15,445 nt of DNA, taken from positions 1 through 15,445 of the forward strand of contig VBHV01000552.1 of assembly GCA_005881995.1 (NCBI GenBank), read 5' to 3'. The notes below the pieces were generated by a model, which saw nothing but the letters and a program-made list of their open reading frames with translations, had not been told where the DNA came from and searched no databases. The stretch's first letter is position 1; each line of letters begins with the position of its first letter. A program made the translations under genes and the position numbers. The stretch comes from Chloroflexota bacterium. GTDB taxonomy: Bacteria; Chloroflexota; Ktedonobacteria; Ktedonobacterales; Ktedonobacteraceae. Of this stretch, positions 1-7,506 are shown piece after piece.

Positions 1-467
1 ATACGGTCACGGTGCAGATGGAGGTCGACATCAACGGCTACTGGGCGGAACTGACGCGCACGTTCTTCGCGGGTACAATCAGCGACGAATGGCGTCGAGC
101 GCACGAGGCATGTGTGCAGGCGCAAGACGCAGCACTGCAGTCTATACGTGATGGTGAATCCGCGCGGAACGTAGATGGCGCAGCTCGCGGCGTCATGGAA
201 AAGGCGGGTTTTGGCTCCGCCTTCAAGCATGGACTGGGACATGGATTTGGCTTTCAAGCCATTAATCATGCTGCCGTCCCCGTGCTGCATCCGGCTTCAA
301 AAGACATATTGCGCAGCGGTATGGTGCACAACATGGAGCCAGCGGTGTACCTGGAAGACAAGGGTGGTATTCGCCTCAATGATAACGTCGTCGTGAGAGA
401 AGATGGCAACGAGGTGTTGTCATCGATGATTCCGCGCGACCTGGATTGGTTAGTTGTTAAAGGATAG
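1..467 (+). CDS. M24 family (Xaa-Pro dipeptidase/creatinase-like) protein, C-terminal part
   Basis: Partial: the frame is open from the left edge (first full codon at 3) to TAG at 465-467, so about 154 residues of the pita-bread catalytic domain are seen. Family signatures are GYWAELTRTF, GLGHGFGF, a downstream NHAAVP (the H-x3-P element), NMEPAVY and GGIRLNDNVVV. M24 peptidases use five metal ligands, D, D, H, E, E. Here only the His of GHG and the Glu of NMEP are intact. The first Asp position is Gln (in TVQMEVD), the second is Glu (AELTRT instead of xDxTRT), and the last Glu is Asn (RLNDN instead of RxED). A normal dinuclear metallopeptidase is therefore doubtful, and a creatinase-like or non-hydrolytic M24 role is possible. 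The family call is firm, the substrate is unknown, and the N-terminal domain is outside the window. Confidence 0.88.
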   Translation, partial: TVTVQMEVDINGYWAELTRTFFAGTISDEWRRAHEACVQAQDAALQSIRDGESARNVDGAARGVMEKAGFGSAFKHGLGHGFGFQAINHAAVPVLHPASKDILRSGMVHNMEPAVYLEDKGGIRLNDNVVVREDGNEVLSSMIPRDLDWLVVKG

Positions 468-471
468 ATGA

Positions 472-491
472 GGGCGCAATTCAGTGCGCCC
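472..491 (+). other. intergenic stem-loop between M24 gene and SDR gene
   Basis: GGGCGCA (472-478) and TGCGCCC (485-491) form a perfect 7-bp GC-rich stem with a 6-base loop, starting 4 bases after the M24 stop. No T-run follows, so it is not a standard intrinsic terminator. It could slow 3' decay of the M24 message or act as a weak terminator. The SDR ribosome binding site begins shortly after it. Confidence 0.45.
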
Positions 492-516
492 CTAGATCAG
501 AAAGGGTAAACATCGC

Positions 517-1287
517 ATGGGAATACTAGATGATAAAGTGGCGATTGTCACAGGCGCGGATAGCGGCATTGGCCGCGCTATCGCCATTCAGTTCGCCAAA
601 GAAGGCGCAACTGTGGTGGTGAACTACGCGCATAATGAGCAGAAAGCCGATGAAGTGCGGCAGGTCATCGAAAAGAACAACGGCAAGTCCCTGGTGATCC
701 AGGCGGACGTTTCGCAGTACCAGCAAGCCATAGGGTTGATTCAACAGGCCGCAGAGCACTTTAACCAGCTTGATATTCTGGTCAACAACGCGGGTATGGA
801 AATTCACAGTCCATTTCTGGATGTGACGGAAGAGCAGTTTGATCGCGTGCTGAGCGTTGACCTGAAGGGCGCGTTTTTCTGTGCACAGGCGGCTGCGCGC
901 GAAATGGTCAATCGCAAGACCGCCGGGCGCATCGTCAACATCTCATCGGTGCACGAAGACCTGGCGATGCCCAAGAATGTTCCATACTGCTGCGCCAAGG
1001 GCGGGCTGCGCATGTTGACGCGCACCATCTCGCTGGAACTCGCTCCCTACAATATCACCGTCAATAATATCGCCCCAGGCGCCATTCATACGCCCATTGA
1101 TGCCGATGTCGAGGCTGACCCGGAGAAGATGGCGGCGCTGCTCAAAGAGATTCCCCTGTCACGTATGGGGCAGCCGGAAGAGGTGGCGAAGCTGGCACTT
1201 TACCTGGCCTCGGATGCAGCCGCCTATGTCACCGGCTCAACGTATGTGATTGATGGTGGACTATCGATCGACACGGGGGCTTTGTAG
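517..1287 (+). CDS. SDR family NAD(P)-dependent oxidoreductase (glucose 1-dehydrogenase / 3-oxoacyl-ACP reductase type)
   Basis: 256 residues, the normal length for a classical short-chain dehydrogenase/reductase. The N-terminal Rossmann motif TGADSGIG lies at residues 12-19, the structural NNAG at 90-93, the catalytic Ser at 143/144 (NISS), and the YxxxK pair at Y157/K161 (YCCAK). The C-terminal GG(L)SIDTG tail is typical of the glucose 1-dehydrogenase-like subgroup. The start ATG at 517 follows a purine-rich AGAAAGGG about 10 bases upstream. The gene ends 29 bases before the debranching-type gene, in the same direction, so co-transcription is likely and a role in sugar metabolism is a reasonable inference. 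The oxidised substrate cannot be read from sequence; NAD versus NADP preference is also uncertain, since Asn-Tyr follows the second beta strand. Confidence 0.93.
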   Translation: MGILDDKVAIVTGADSGIGRAIAIQFAKEGATVVVNYAHNEQKADEVRQVIEKNNGKSLVIQADVSQYQQAIGLIQQAAEHFNQLDILVNNAGMEIHSPFLDVTEEQFDRVLSVDLKGAFFCAQAAAREMVNRKTAGRIVNISSVHEDLAMPKNVPYCCAKGGLRMLTRTISLELAPYNITVNNIAPGAIHTPIDADVEADPEKMAALLKEIPLSRMGQPEEVAKLALYLASDAAAYVTGSTYVIDGGLSIDTGAL

Positions 1288-1316
1288 ATGGATACCCAGC
1301 AAAGGGTGAGCGCACA

Positions 1317-2762
1317 ATGACCATCGAAATCAAAGTCGGCCCGCCCGTTATCACCATCAGCCAGGGCAGGACTTTCATGGTGACGGACCAGCGCGGCTTT
1401 ATCAATACCGATAGCGACGAAGGGGTCTATGCCATAGATACCCGCTTCGTCAGCTTTTATCACATCTTCATCAATCGCGTGCCCTGGGTGGTCATCAACT
1501 CCAGCCAGTTGAGCTTCTACGCCTCGCGTTTTCACCTGACCAATCTCGAGATCAATACGGAGGGAGGAGAGATCGCGGCCAACTCACTGGGATTGACACT
1601 CAACCGTACCGTTAGCGAGGGCATCCACGAGGAGTTTGAAATCGTCAACTATAGCGGGAAGAAGGTTGTCTTCGTGCTGGAACTGGCGATACGCTCGGAT
1701 TTCGCCGACATTTTTGAGGTGAAATCCCAAGATATCGTCCAGCGTGGTAAGCAGCAGACACAGTGGGATGGAACGCAAAAGGTATTGCGTACCGCCTACG
1801 ATAACAAAGATTTTCATCGCGCCACCACGTATGCGATTACCAAAACCAGTTCTCCCGTTAGCTATGCGAATGGGCGCCTGTTCTTCGAGATAGAGTTGGA
1901 GCAAAACGAGAGCTGGCAGACATGCGCCGATCTGATACTGGAGCATGGGCAGCATGTTTCGAAACAGGATGCGTATTCTTGTACGTTTGAACAGAAAGGA
2001 ACGCATTCAGCAGGTGCGACACCCTCCGCGCAACAAGAGCCAAAGAGCGATTTTGATCAGCGGCAGGCGCGCTGGCAGCAGCGCAGCGCCTCTATTGTTA
2101 CACCCAACAATGACCTGTATCGTACCTACCGGCAAGCCGTTGATGATATGGGCGCGCTGCGCATCTACGATATGGATGTGTCAGACGAAGCATGGGTTCC
2201 GGCTGCCGGCGTTCCCTGGTTTGTGACGTTGTTCGGGCGCGACAGCCTGACCGTGTCCTACCAGAATATGGCCGTTTCGCCCGGCTTTGCACGCGGCGCG
2301 TTGAAGCGCCTGGCGGAGTACCAGGCCACGAAACGCGACGACTGGCGAGACGCGCAGCCCGGCAAGATTTTGCATGAAATCCGTTTCGGCGAACTGGCGC
2401 ATTTCTCCAAAATCCCCTTTACGCCCTACTACGGCACCGCCGATGCCACCATCCTCTACCTGATTGTGCTCTCGGAAACCTATCGCTGGACGGGCGATGT
2501 CGAGCTATTGAAAGAGTACCGCAAGGTAGCCGAGGGCTGCCTGGATTGGATTGACCACTATGGCGACCTGGATGGGGATGGTTTTCAGGAGTATAAAACC
2601 TTGCAATCGTCTATGCCGATGGTACACAGGTCAAACAGCCAAAGGGCCTGTGTGAATTGCAGGGGTACGTGTATGATGCGAGAACTCGCATGGGGGAAGT
2701 ATTCCAGGTTTTGGGCGATGAACAGCGGGCGCAGCAGCTTTTGCAAGAGGCAGAGACGTTGA
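1317..2762 (+). pseudogene. Glycogen debranching-type amylo-alpha-1,6-glucosidase, N-terminal part, frame lost near 2600
   Basis: First part of a broken debranching-enzyme-like gene whose remainder is 2603-3490. Residues 1 to about 220 match the bacterial glycogen-debranching N-terminal domain (QGRTFMVTDQRGFI near the start). From about residue 265 the (alpha/alpha)6 glucosidase barrel begins, with the signature PWFVTLFGRDSL and then YGTADATILYL. After DGDGFQEYKT (codons up to 2600) the reading turns to nonsense and stops at 2762. The family continues here with a block containing a conserved NQGWKDS-like motif, which is absent from both frames. ATG at 1317 follows AAAGGGTGAGC, 29 bases after the SDR stop. 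The intact enzyme would trim alpha-1,6 branches from alpha-glucans in the cytoplasm. With the barrel interrupted, the product is probably inactive unless the break is an assembly artefact. Confidence 0.85.
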
Positions 2763-3490
2763 GGCAGAAATTCAACGAGGTGTTCAGGATGGAAGACGAG
2801 GGCTGCTATGCCTACGGGCTTGACCCCGATAAGAAGCAGATTACCTCGATTGCCTCCAACGCCGGGCAGGTACTCTGGAGTGGTATCGCCGAGCAGCATA
2901 AGGCCGAACGGACCGCGCAGCGGCTCCTGCAGGAAGATATGTGGAGTGGCTGGGGCATTCGCACCCTTTCGAGCAAGAATCCGGCTTTTAATCCCTATCT
3001 GTATCAGCTTGGCTCCGTCTGGCCCCAGGACAATGGCATCATCGCGGCGGGCTTCAAACGCTATGGTCTGGCCAATGAAGCCAACAAGGTCATTCGTGGC
3101 ATCTTCGATGCAATTGACCGTTTCGATTCGTACCGGCCACCGGAAGTCTTCGCAGGAGTGCATCGCAGAGGAGACGAGGATTTTCCCATCCTCTACCCCG
3201 GTGGGGCCAACATTCCACAGGCCTGGGCCAGCGGCAGCGTCTTCCATATGCTGCGTACTATCCTGGGTTTGCGGGCCGATGCCCCGCATAAGCGGTTGTA
3301 CGTCAAGCCAACCCTGCCCGATTGGATACCATCCATCGAACTGCAGCGCTTGCAGGTTGGCCCTTGTTACATCACCCTGCATTTCTGGCGTGAAAGGGAT
3401 ACTTCACGTTGGGAAGTGCGCGAGATCACCGCCGGGAAGAATGTAGCGCAGGAGGACATGATTTCAGTGATGGATGACTCTGAAAGGTAA
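2603..3490 (+). pseudogene. Glycogen debranching-type amylo-alpha-1,6-glucosidase, C-terminal part
   Basis: Continuation of the gene beginning at 1317, in the -1 frame relative to the first part. The frame becomes family-like from AIVYADGTQVKQPKGLCELQ, coded from 2603. It continues with QGYVYDARTRMG, then YLYQLGSVWPQDNGIIAAG and PEVFAGV, and ends with the YPGGANIPQAWASGS block typical of the barrel's last helices. No ribosome binding site or convincing start lies at the junction; a TTG at 2657 could formally open a 277-residue ORF but would begin inside the barrel. The two parts together cover about 725 codons, the family's usual size less roughly 16 residues. That fits loss of 3n+1 bases (for example about 49) at roughly 2600. 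The intrinsic terminator at 3585 closes this transcription unit. Confidence 0.82.
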
Positions 3491-3584
3491 TGATCAATTG
3501 GCGCGAACTTTTTACACGAAATGGTCGCCCGGTACCAAAATAGTACCCGAATCTCTTTTGCGCAGCGTCATAGTTGCAGTCTCT

Positions 3585-3617
3585 AAAAGTCACAAATATC
3601 GCTTGTGACTTTTTTTA
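3585..3617 (+). terminator. intrinsic (rho-independent) terminator after the debranching-type gene
   Basis: AAAAGTCACAA (3585-3595) pairs perfectly with TTGTGACTTTT (3603-3613) around the 7-base loop ATATCGC, and the T-run continues to 3616. The stem is A/T-flanked, so it may work in both directions, but the only gene ending nearby is the plus-strand unit that stops at 3490. The rest of 3491-3680 holds no gene. Confidence 0.8.
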
Positions 3618-3680
3618 TCGTGGTCGTCTCATCTGGCGTATTACTCAGATAGAGCAAACAAAACAGGAGGAATAACAAGA

Positions 3681-3878
3681 GTGGAGAGGATAGAGGAGTT
3701 ATTGACGGTGCAGGAAGTCGCTACTCGCCTGCGTGTGAATGAAGCCACCGTGCGTCGTTGGATCAAGAGTGGCGCGTTAGAGGCTATCAAACTGCCACAC
3801 CGGGGCAAGCGTGAGATTTATAGAGTCAGGCGTACTACTTTGAATTCTGTATTGAAGTACCTGGATGCGTCCGGGTAA
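3681..3878 (+). CDS. Small helix-turn-helix (excisionase/MerR-like, HTH_17 type) DNA-binding protein
   Basis: 65 residues and essentially a single winged-helix domain. LLTVQEVATRLRVNEATVRR (7-26) is the typical HTH of excisionase-family proteins, where a helix reads DNA after the turn. WIKSGALEAIKL (27-38) is the following wing region, and KREIYRVRRTTL (43-54) the last strand and helix. The start is GTG at 3681, chosen because a perfect AGGAGG (3665-3670) sits 10 bases upstream. No integrase or phage gene is in the window, so a chromosomal transcription factor is more likely than a true Xis. It lies 117 bases before the Hsp20 gene in the same direction. A CAGGTA/TACCTG dyad lies between them and might be its operator. 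Confidence 0.85.
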   Translation: MERIEELLTVQEVATRLRVNEATVRRWIKSGALEAIKLPHRGKREIYRVRRTTLNSVLKYLDASG

Positions 3879-3908
3879 ATGGACGTAGAGTAGCGACTTT
3901 GATTTGTA

Positions 3909-3936
3909 CAGGTAAAGTGAGTAGAGCGTATACCTG
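3909..3936. promoter_or_regulatory. Candidate operator dyad upstream of hsp20
   Basis: CAGGTA (3909-3914) and TACCTG (3931-3936) are perfect inverted half-sites whose centres are 22 bases apart, about two helical turns, so a dimer could bind one face. The dyad lies between the HTH gene and the Hsp20 gene, where an autoregulatory or heat-shock operator would be expected. Six-base half-sites can occur by chance, so this is a weak call. Confidence 0.3.
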
Positions 3937-3995
3937 GGGAATGGAATCTTCGTGTAATTAGCAGGCAATAGTATATCAAGAGAAAGAGGGAAAGA

Positions 3996-4391
3996 TTGCA
4001 AGAGCAAATCAAAGAGCAAATTATTCCTGTCAAAATGTATCGTTCTGAAGACCGTCTCACAGTTGCGGCGCCCATGCCAGGTTTAGAGCCGGACGATATT
4101 CAGGTAGAGGTGACACGCGATAGGCATCTCATTCTACGTGGAAACCTGCGAGGAGCCTTAAAAGGCGAGAAAGAAATCTTGCTTGACGAATGGAGCGTAG
4201 GATTCTACTTTCGTGACCTGGATTTACCATTACCGGTCAATGGTGAAATGGCGAATGTCACCTATGGCAATGGGGTTGTTACCGTTGCCCTGCCTGTCAG
4301 CCAGCAAACGGTCCCTGCCCAGCTTGTGCTTGCGCAGGTGGCTCCTGATCGCGGTGTGCGTTGGGGCAATGCCGGGCATGAGCCAATGTAA
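3996..4391 (+). CDS. Hsp20/alpha-crystallin family small heat-shock protein
   Basis: 131 residues if started at TTG 3996, which has AGAGGG (3985-3990) 5 bases upstream; no in-frame ATG gives a better start. The alpha-crystallin domain spans about residues 13-101. It opens with YRSEDRLTVAAPMPGL and the DDIQVEV strand, then runs through LILRG to the closing GNGVVTVALP. That closing motif corresponds to the G-x-L-x-x-x-x-P end of the fold. Such proteins are ATP-independent holdases that keep unfolding proteins soluble until refolding. The N-terminal arm is very short (about 12 residues) and the tail after the domain (about 30 residues) has no clear I/V-x-I/V anchor. Large oligomers may therefore not form. 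The gene stands alone behind the small HTH gene, which may regulate it. Confidence 0.85.
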   Translation: MQEQIKEQIIPVKMYRSEDRLTVAAPMPGLEPDDIQVEVTRDRHLILRGNLRGALKGEKEILLDEWSVGFYFRDLDLPLPVNGEMANVTYGNGVVTVALPVSQQTVPAQLVLAQVAPDRGVRWGNAGHEPM

Positions 4392-4400
4392 GTCTTGAGC

Positions 4401-4421
4401 GGGCGACCGCCAGGGTCACCC
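4401..4421. repeat. REP-like stem-loop, copy 1
   Basis: GGGCGACC (4401-4408) and GGTCACCC (4414-4421) form an 8-bp stem with one C/A mismatch and a 5-base loop, just after the hsp20 stop at 4391. A related stem-loop lies at 4596-4616 with the same pattern (GGGCGAYC, 5 bases, GGTCRCYC). Similar GGGCGA-type palindromes are common extragenic elements in some bacteria; membership of such a family is an inference. Confidence 0.5.
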
Positions 4422-4595
4422 AAGAGGCACCAACCGAAGCCGGAAAGCCAAGCATAGGGCCCGATGATGCGTAGGGGCGAGGGTGATCATGTTTCCCCTA
4501 GATGGAAGCCAGATGAACAGGACGCGGACGACCCTAAAGGCCCTCCCCGCCTCACATCCGCCGCCCTCGCCACTACGGATGGTGATGGGCTTGTT

Positions 4596-4616
4596 GGGCG
4601 ATCGCGAGGGTCGCTC
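4596..4616. repeat. REP-like stem-loop, copy 2
   Basis: GGGCGATC (4596-4603) and GGTCGCTC (4609-4616) pair over 8 bp if two G-U wobbles are allowed, with the 5-base loop GCGAG, 6 bases past the valS stop codon (4623-4625). It is a diverged direct copy of the element at 4401-4421. Between the two lies GC-rich sequence without a credible gene, including GTAGGGGCGAGGG (4471-4483), which looks like another decayed copy. The region separates the converging hsp20 and valS genes and may serve as their shared 3' end. Confidence 0.5.
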
Positions 4617-4622
4617 TGGGAA

Positions 4623-7085
4623 TTACGCCTCAATGCGCTTCAGAGCGACCTGTACCGTTCCCTCCGACTGGATAGCTTCCATGCCGCTATCAATCTGCTC
4701 GCGTATCTCGATCTGCCGGGCGCGGGTGACGCTCATAATATCGGCCCTTGCCTCCTCTAACATCCTGGCGATGCCGGTTTCCTTTGTCACCAGTTGCAGG
4801 CGCTGCAGCTCCGCACCCAGGGAGATGTTGGACTCGCTCTTGTAGCGACGCACGGCCGTGGCTATCTCGATCAGCAGTTCACCGTCGGCTTCAGCCTCGT
4901 CGCTAATCAAGGCGTCATTGGCGATGGGCCAGCGACTTGTATGAATCGACCCTTCTCCCTCGCTAGCGGTGAAGAGCGACTGGTAGATCTCCTCTGTGAT
5001 ATACGGGAAAAAAGGCGCGAAAAGCTTGAGGACGGTCAACAGCACGGAATAAAGCGTGTAACGCGCACCATCGCGTTTAGCATTAGCTTCATCATATAAG
5101 CGCTCCTTTGCCATCTCCAGGTAGTTGTCAGCCAAATCCCTCCAGAAGAAACTCTCTACCTCGCTTTTAGCTGCCGCGTAATCATACCTGTGGAAGTGAT
5201 CGGTTACACGCTGAATTACCCTTTGCGCGCGGGAAAGCAGCCAGCGGTCGGTTGGGGTGAATGCTGGTAGCACGCCGGACAAGGCAGGCAGGCGGTATCC
5301 CTCCAGGAAGCGCTGGCTGAATTTCGCCACGTTCCAGAGCTTGGTGACGAGCTTTCCTCCCATCATGATCTTGTCTTCGCTGATAAGCGCGTCTTTGCCA
5401 GGTGCAGTGCTGGCAGCCCAGTAGCGCAGCGCATCAGCAGAATACTTCTCGATCATGTGCATAGGCGGCATAGGACCGCCGCCGCGACTCTTACTGATCT
5501 TGCCAGCGCCCTCGGCAGCTAACCCCCAGCCCGAGATGGCGATGACCTTCCAGGGCAGCAGACCAAAGTGATGATGGGATTTCACAATAGTATAAAATGC
5601 CCAGGTACGGATAATCTCATGCGCCTGGGAACGCAGCGTCATGGGAAAAACCTTCTCGTACAGGGTCTTGTCCGTCAACCAGCGGCCCACGATCTGCGGA
5701 GACATAGACGAGGTCGCCCAGGTATCCATCACATCCTCTTCTGGCGTGAAGGAGGTATTGCCGCAGGTACATGCTTTTGCTGGCTGCTGTTCGGTTGGGT
5801 CCAGCGGCAGCTGCTCTTCATCCGCCAGCAGCACTTCGCCGCAGGCATTGCAATACCAGACCGGGAATGGCACACCAAAGTAGCGTTGGCGCGAGATGCA
5901 CCAGTCCCAAGCCAGGTTTTCTACCCACTCGCGATAGCGCGCCTGCATGTGCGCCGGATACCAGGTGATCTGCTCTCCTGCTGCCAGGAAATCCTCTTTG
6001 AAGTCGAGCACGCGGATAAACCATTGCTGCGTGACGATGTACTCGACCGGCGTATCACAGCGTTCGTGTACGCGCACGCTCTGCTTGATGGGCTGCCGAT
6101 CGAGCAGCAACCCCTGGGCATCCAGCGCCTCGATAATACGACGCCTGGCCTCTTTTATCGTCAAACCAGCAAAGTCGCCAGCCACTTCTGTCATTCTGCC
6201 ATCTCTCCCGAGAGCTACCTTGAGCGGGAGCTTGTAGGTATACCACCATTCCACGTCGGTGACATCTCCGAAGGTGCAGCACATGACCGCGCCAGTGCCC
6301 TTCTGTGGGTCTGCCTTCGGGTCCGCGAGCAGCGGCACTTCTGAACGAAAAAGGGGAACGCGAACACGCTGCCCAATGAGTTTCGCATAGCGGGCATCTT
6401 CGGGATGGACAAACACAGCTACACAGGCGGGCAACAGCTCCGGGCGCGTTGTCGCAATGGGCAGTACCTCCCCGTTTTCCAGGTGAAACGCTATGGTGAT
6501 GAACTCGCTCTCGCGCTCAAGGTCTTTTAACTCGGCCTGGGCAATGGCGGTACGGCATTCTGGACACCAGATAGTAGGTGCCTCTTGACGGTATGCCAGC
6601 CCTTTTTTATACAATTGCACGAACGAAAACTGCGAGGTACGCCGCGAAAGATCGTCGATGGTGCGATAGCTGTAACGCCAGTCAACAGACAGCCCCAGCC
6701 GCTGCCAGAGCGCCTGGTAGTCTTTCTCAGCCTCCTCGCTTATCTCCAGGCACTTTTGAATAAAGGCCCTGCGCCCGACCTGGGGAGCGGTGATGCCAAG
6801 GCGCTTCTCAACCAGCTTCTCAGTTGGAAGTCCGTTGTCATCGTAGCCCATCGGGTAAAAGACGTTGTAGCCGTTCATGCGCCAGAAACGGGCCATAAAA
6901 TCAGTTTGAGTATATGAATAGACATGACCAAGATGCAGATTCCCCGATACGGTTGGTGGCGGAGTATCAATGGAGTAAACTGGCCTGGTTGATTCGAGCG
7001 AAAAGTGATACGTGCCCGCTTGCTGCCAGCGCTTTTGCAGCGCTGGCTCGGTTGTATGTGGCTGGTAACGTTTTGATAAACTCAT
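4623..7085 (-). CDS. valS: Valine--tRNA ligase, archaeal-type
   Basis: Charges tRNA-Val with valine in the cytoplasm. 820 residues from the chosen ATG at 7085; a second in-frame ATG lies at 7091. The downstream one is preferred because AGGAG (7094-7098 on the plus strand) is 8 bases away, against 2 for the other. Class I signatures are HLGH at 51-54 (in SGNLHLGHVYS) and KISKS at 529-533. MGYDDNGLPTEK (about 79-90) marks the archaeal/Rickettsia-type enzyme, where ordinary bacterial ValRS has a different sequence. The CP1 editing insert spans roughly 190-340. Cys pairs (WCPEC at 174-178, WYCNAC at 410-415, CTC at 439-441) suggest zinc knuckles. The anticodon-binding helical domain follows from about 600, and the long C-terminal coiled coil of usual bacterial ValRS is absent. 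A T-box leader and a promoter lie directly upstream. Confidence 0.96.
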   Translation of the reverse strand: MSLSKRYQPHTTEPALQKRWQQAGTYHFSLESTRPVYSIDTPPPTVSGNLHLGHVYSYTQTDFMARFWRMNGYNVFYPMGYDDNGLPTEKLVEKRLGITAPQVGRRAFIQKCLEISEEAEKDYQALWQRLGLSVDWRYSYRTIDDLSRRTSQFSFVQLYKKGLAYRQEAPTIWCPECRTAIAQAELKDLERESEFITIAFHLENGEVLPIATTRPELLPACVAVFVHPEDARYAKLIGQRVRVPLFRSEVPLLADPKADPQKGTGAVMCCTFGDVTDVEWWYTYKLPLKVALGRDGRMTEVAGDFAGLTIKEARRRIIEALDAQGLLLDRQPIKQSVRVHERCDTPVEYIVTQQWFIRVLDFKEDFLAAGEQITWYPAHMQARYREWVENLAWDWCISRQRYFGVPFPVWYCNACGEVLLADEEQLPLDPTEQQPAKACTCGNTSFTPEEDVMDTWATSSMSPQIVGRWLTDKTLYEKVFPMTLRSQAHEIIRTWAFYTIVKSHHHFGLLPWKVIAISGWGLAAEGAGKISKSRGGGPMPPMHMIEKYSADALRYWAASTAPGKDALISEDKIMMGGKLVTKLWNVAKFSQRFLEGYRLPALSGVLPAFTPTDRWLLSRAQRVIQRVTDHFHRYDYAAAKSEVESFFWRDLADNYLEMAKERLYDEANAKRDGARYTLYSVLLTVLKLFAPFFPYITEEIYQSLFTASEGEGSIHTSRWPIANDALISDEAEADGELLIEIATAVRRYKSESNISLGAELQRLQLVTKETGIARMLEEARADIMSVTRARQIEIREQIDSGMEAIQSEGTVQVALKRIEA

Positions 7086-7147
7086 CGTCATATCTCCTGT
7101 TGCGTGCGCAGTTTCGGCTGTGCGATAAAGGCAATATTATATCCAAT

Positions 7148-7184
7148 AAAAAAGCCCATTCATCCTGTGTGAGGACGAAAGGGC
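7148..7184 (-). terminator. T-box regulatory terminator ahead of valS
   Basis: On the minus strand, GCCC and GGGC close a stem with inner pairing TTC/GAA and TCC/GGA (one T-T mismatch, one G-T wobble), a 7-base loop TCACACA, and six T's. Its 5' arm overlaps the antiterminator's 3' arm, so the two structures exclude each other. Confidence 0.88.
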
Positions 7185-7459
7185 GTAGTTTCGCGGTACC
7201 ACCTCATTTCGCCGGACGTTGCCGCACCGGCGCACTCGTTACCCTGACAGTTCTCCGTGGAGAGGTTTATCAGGTCTCGCTATAACGGGCTTACCCGTGC
7301 TGATCTACTCTGCGCCTGTTGTGGCACATTTCTTCAGCAGCCAGACCGGGCGACGTTCGACTGTGGATACTGTGGGGGCTTCCAGCCTGTGGCCATCCCT
7401 TCTCTATCAGTTAGATCGACAGTCTACTCTTCCCGGAGGGAGATGTGTATTTATTTGAT
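7148..7459 (-). promoter_or_regulatory. T-box leader RNA of valS (tRNA-Val-sensing terminator/antiterminator)
   Basis: Read on the minus strand, the conserved T-box AGGTGGTACCGCG is at 7204-7192. Its bulge contains UGGU, complementary to the ACCA end expected for uncharged tRNA-Val (discriminator A). AGG...GCG pairs with the following CGCCCT across the loop AAACTA, giving the antiterminator. The competing terminator is GCCC-TTTCGTCC (from 7184) with GGATGAA-T-GGGC (ending 7154) and T6 at 7153-7148. Upstream, the stem I region carries GAAGAGTA and AGAGAAGGGATGG elements, and a GTC codon at 7354-7352 in GAACGTCG is the likely valine specifier. Uncharged tRNA-Val would stabilise the antiterminator and switch valS on. 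The T-box and terminator are seen directly; the specifier position is inferred. Confidence 0.93.
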
Positions 7460-7466
7460 TGTGTAT

Positions 7467-7495
7467 ATTGTACCTGTGATGCTATGGTGTGTCAA
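7467..7495 (-). promoter_or_regulatory. Sigma-70-type promoter of the valS T-box transcript
   Basis: On the minus strand a perfect -35 TTGACA (7495-7490) is followed after exactly 17 bases by -10 TACAAT (7472-7467, five of six consensus bases). Transcription would begin near 7459, at the start of the T-box leader. The promoter lies 11 bases past the tricorn stop, so valS has its own transcript rather than depending on the upstream gene. Confidence 0.85.
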
Positions 7496-7506
7496 TGCTC
7501 TGGCAA

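Noticed and set aside
2585..3382. 265-codon open frame on the minus strand
   Set aside because: It lies wholly antisense to the debranching-type gene, which has strong family motifs; the product shows no recognisable domain.
3531..3547. GGTAC / GTACC inverted repeat
   Set aside because: Only 5 bp with a 7-base loop and no T-run; likely chance, and the real terminator is at 3585.
4472..4500. TAGGGG ... CCCCTA inverted repeat
   Set aside because: Six pairs over a 17-base loop is too weak for a separate feature; noted only as part of the decayed repeat region.
4464..4760. Plus-strand open frame at the valS 3' end
   Set aside because: Overlaps the valS end and the repeat-rich interval; no homology-like pattern or ribosome binding site.
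5568..6344. 258-codon plus-strand open frame
   Set aside because: Antisense shadow of valS, whose coding is certain; no ribosome binding site and no family-like sequence.
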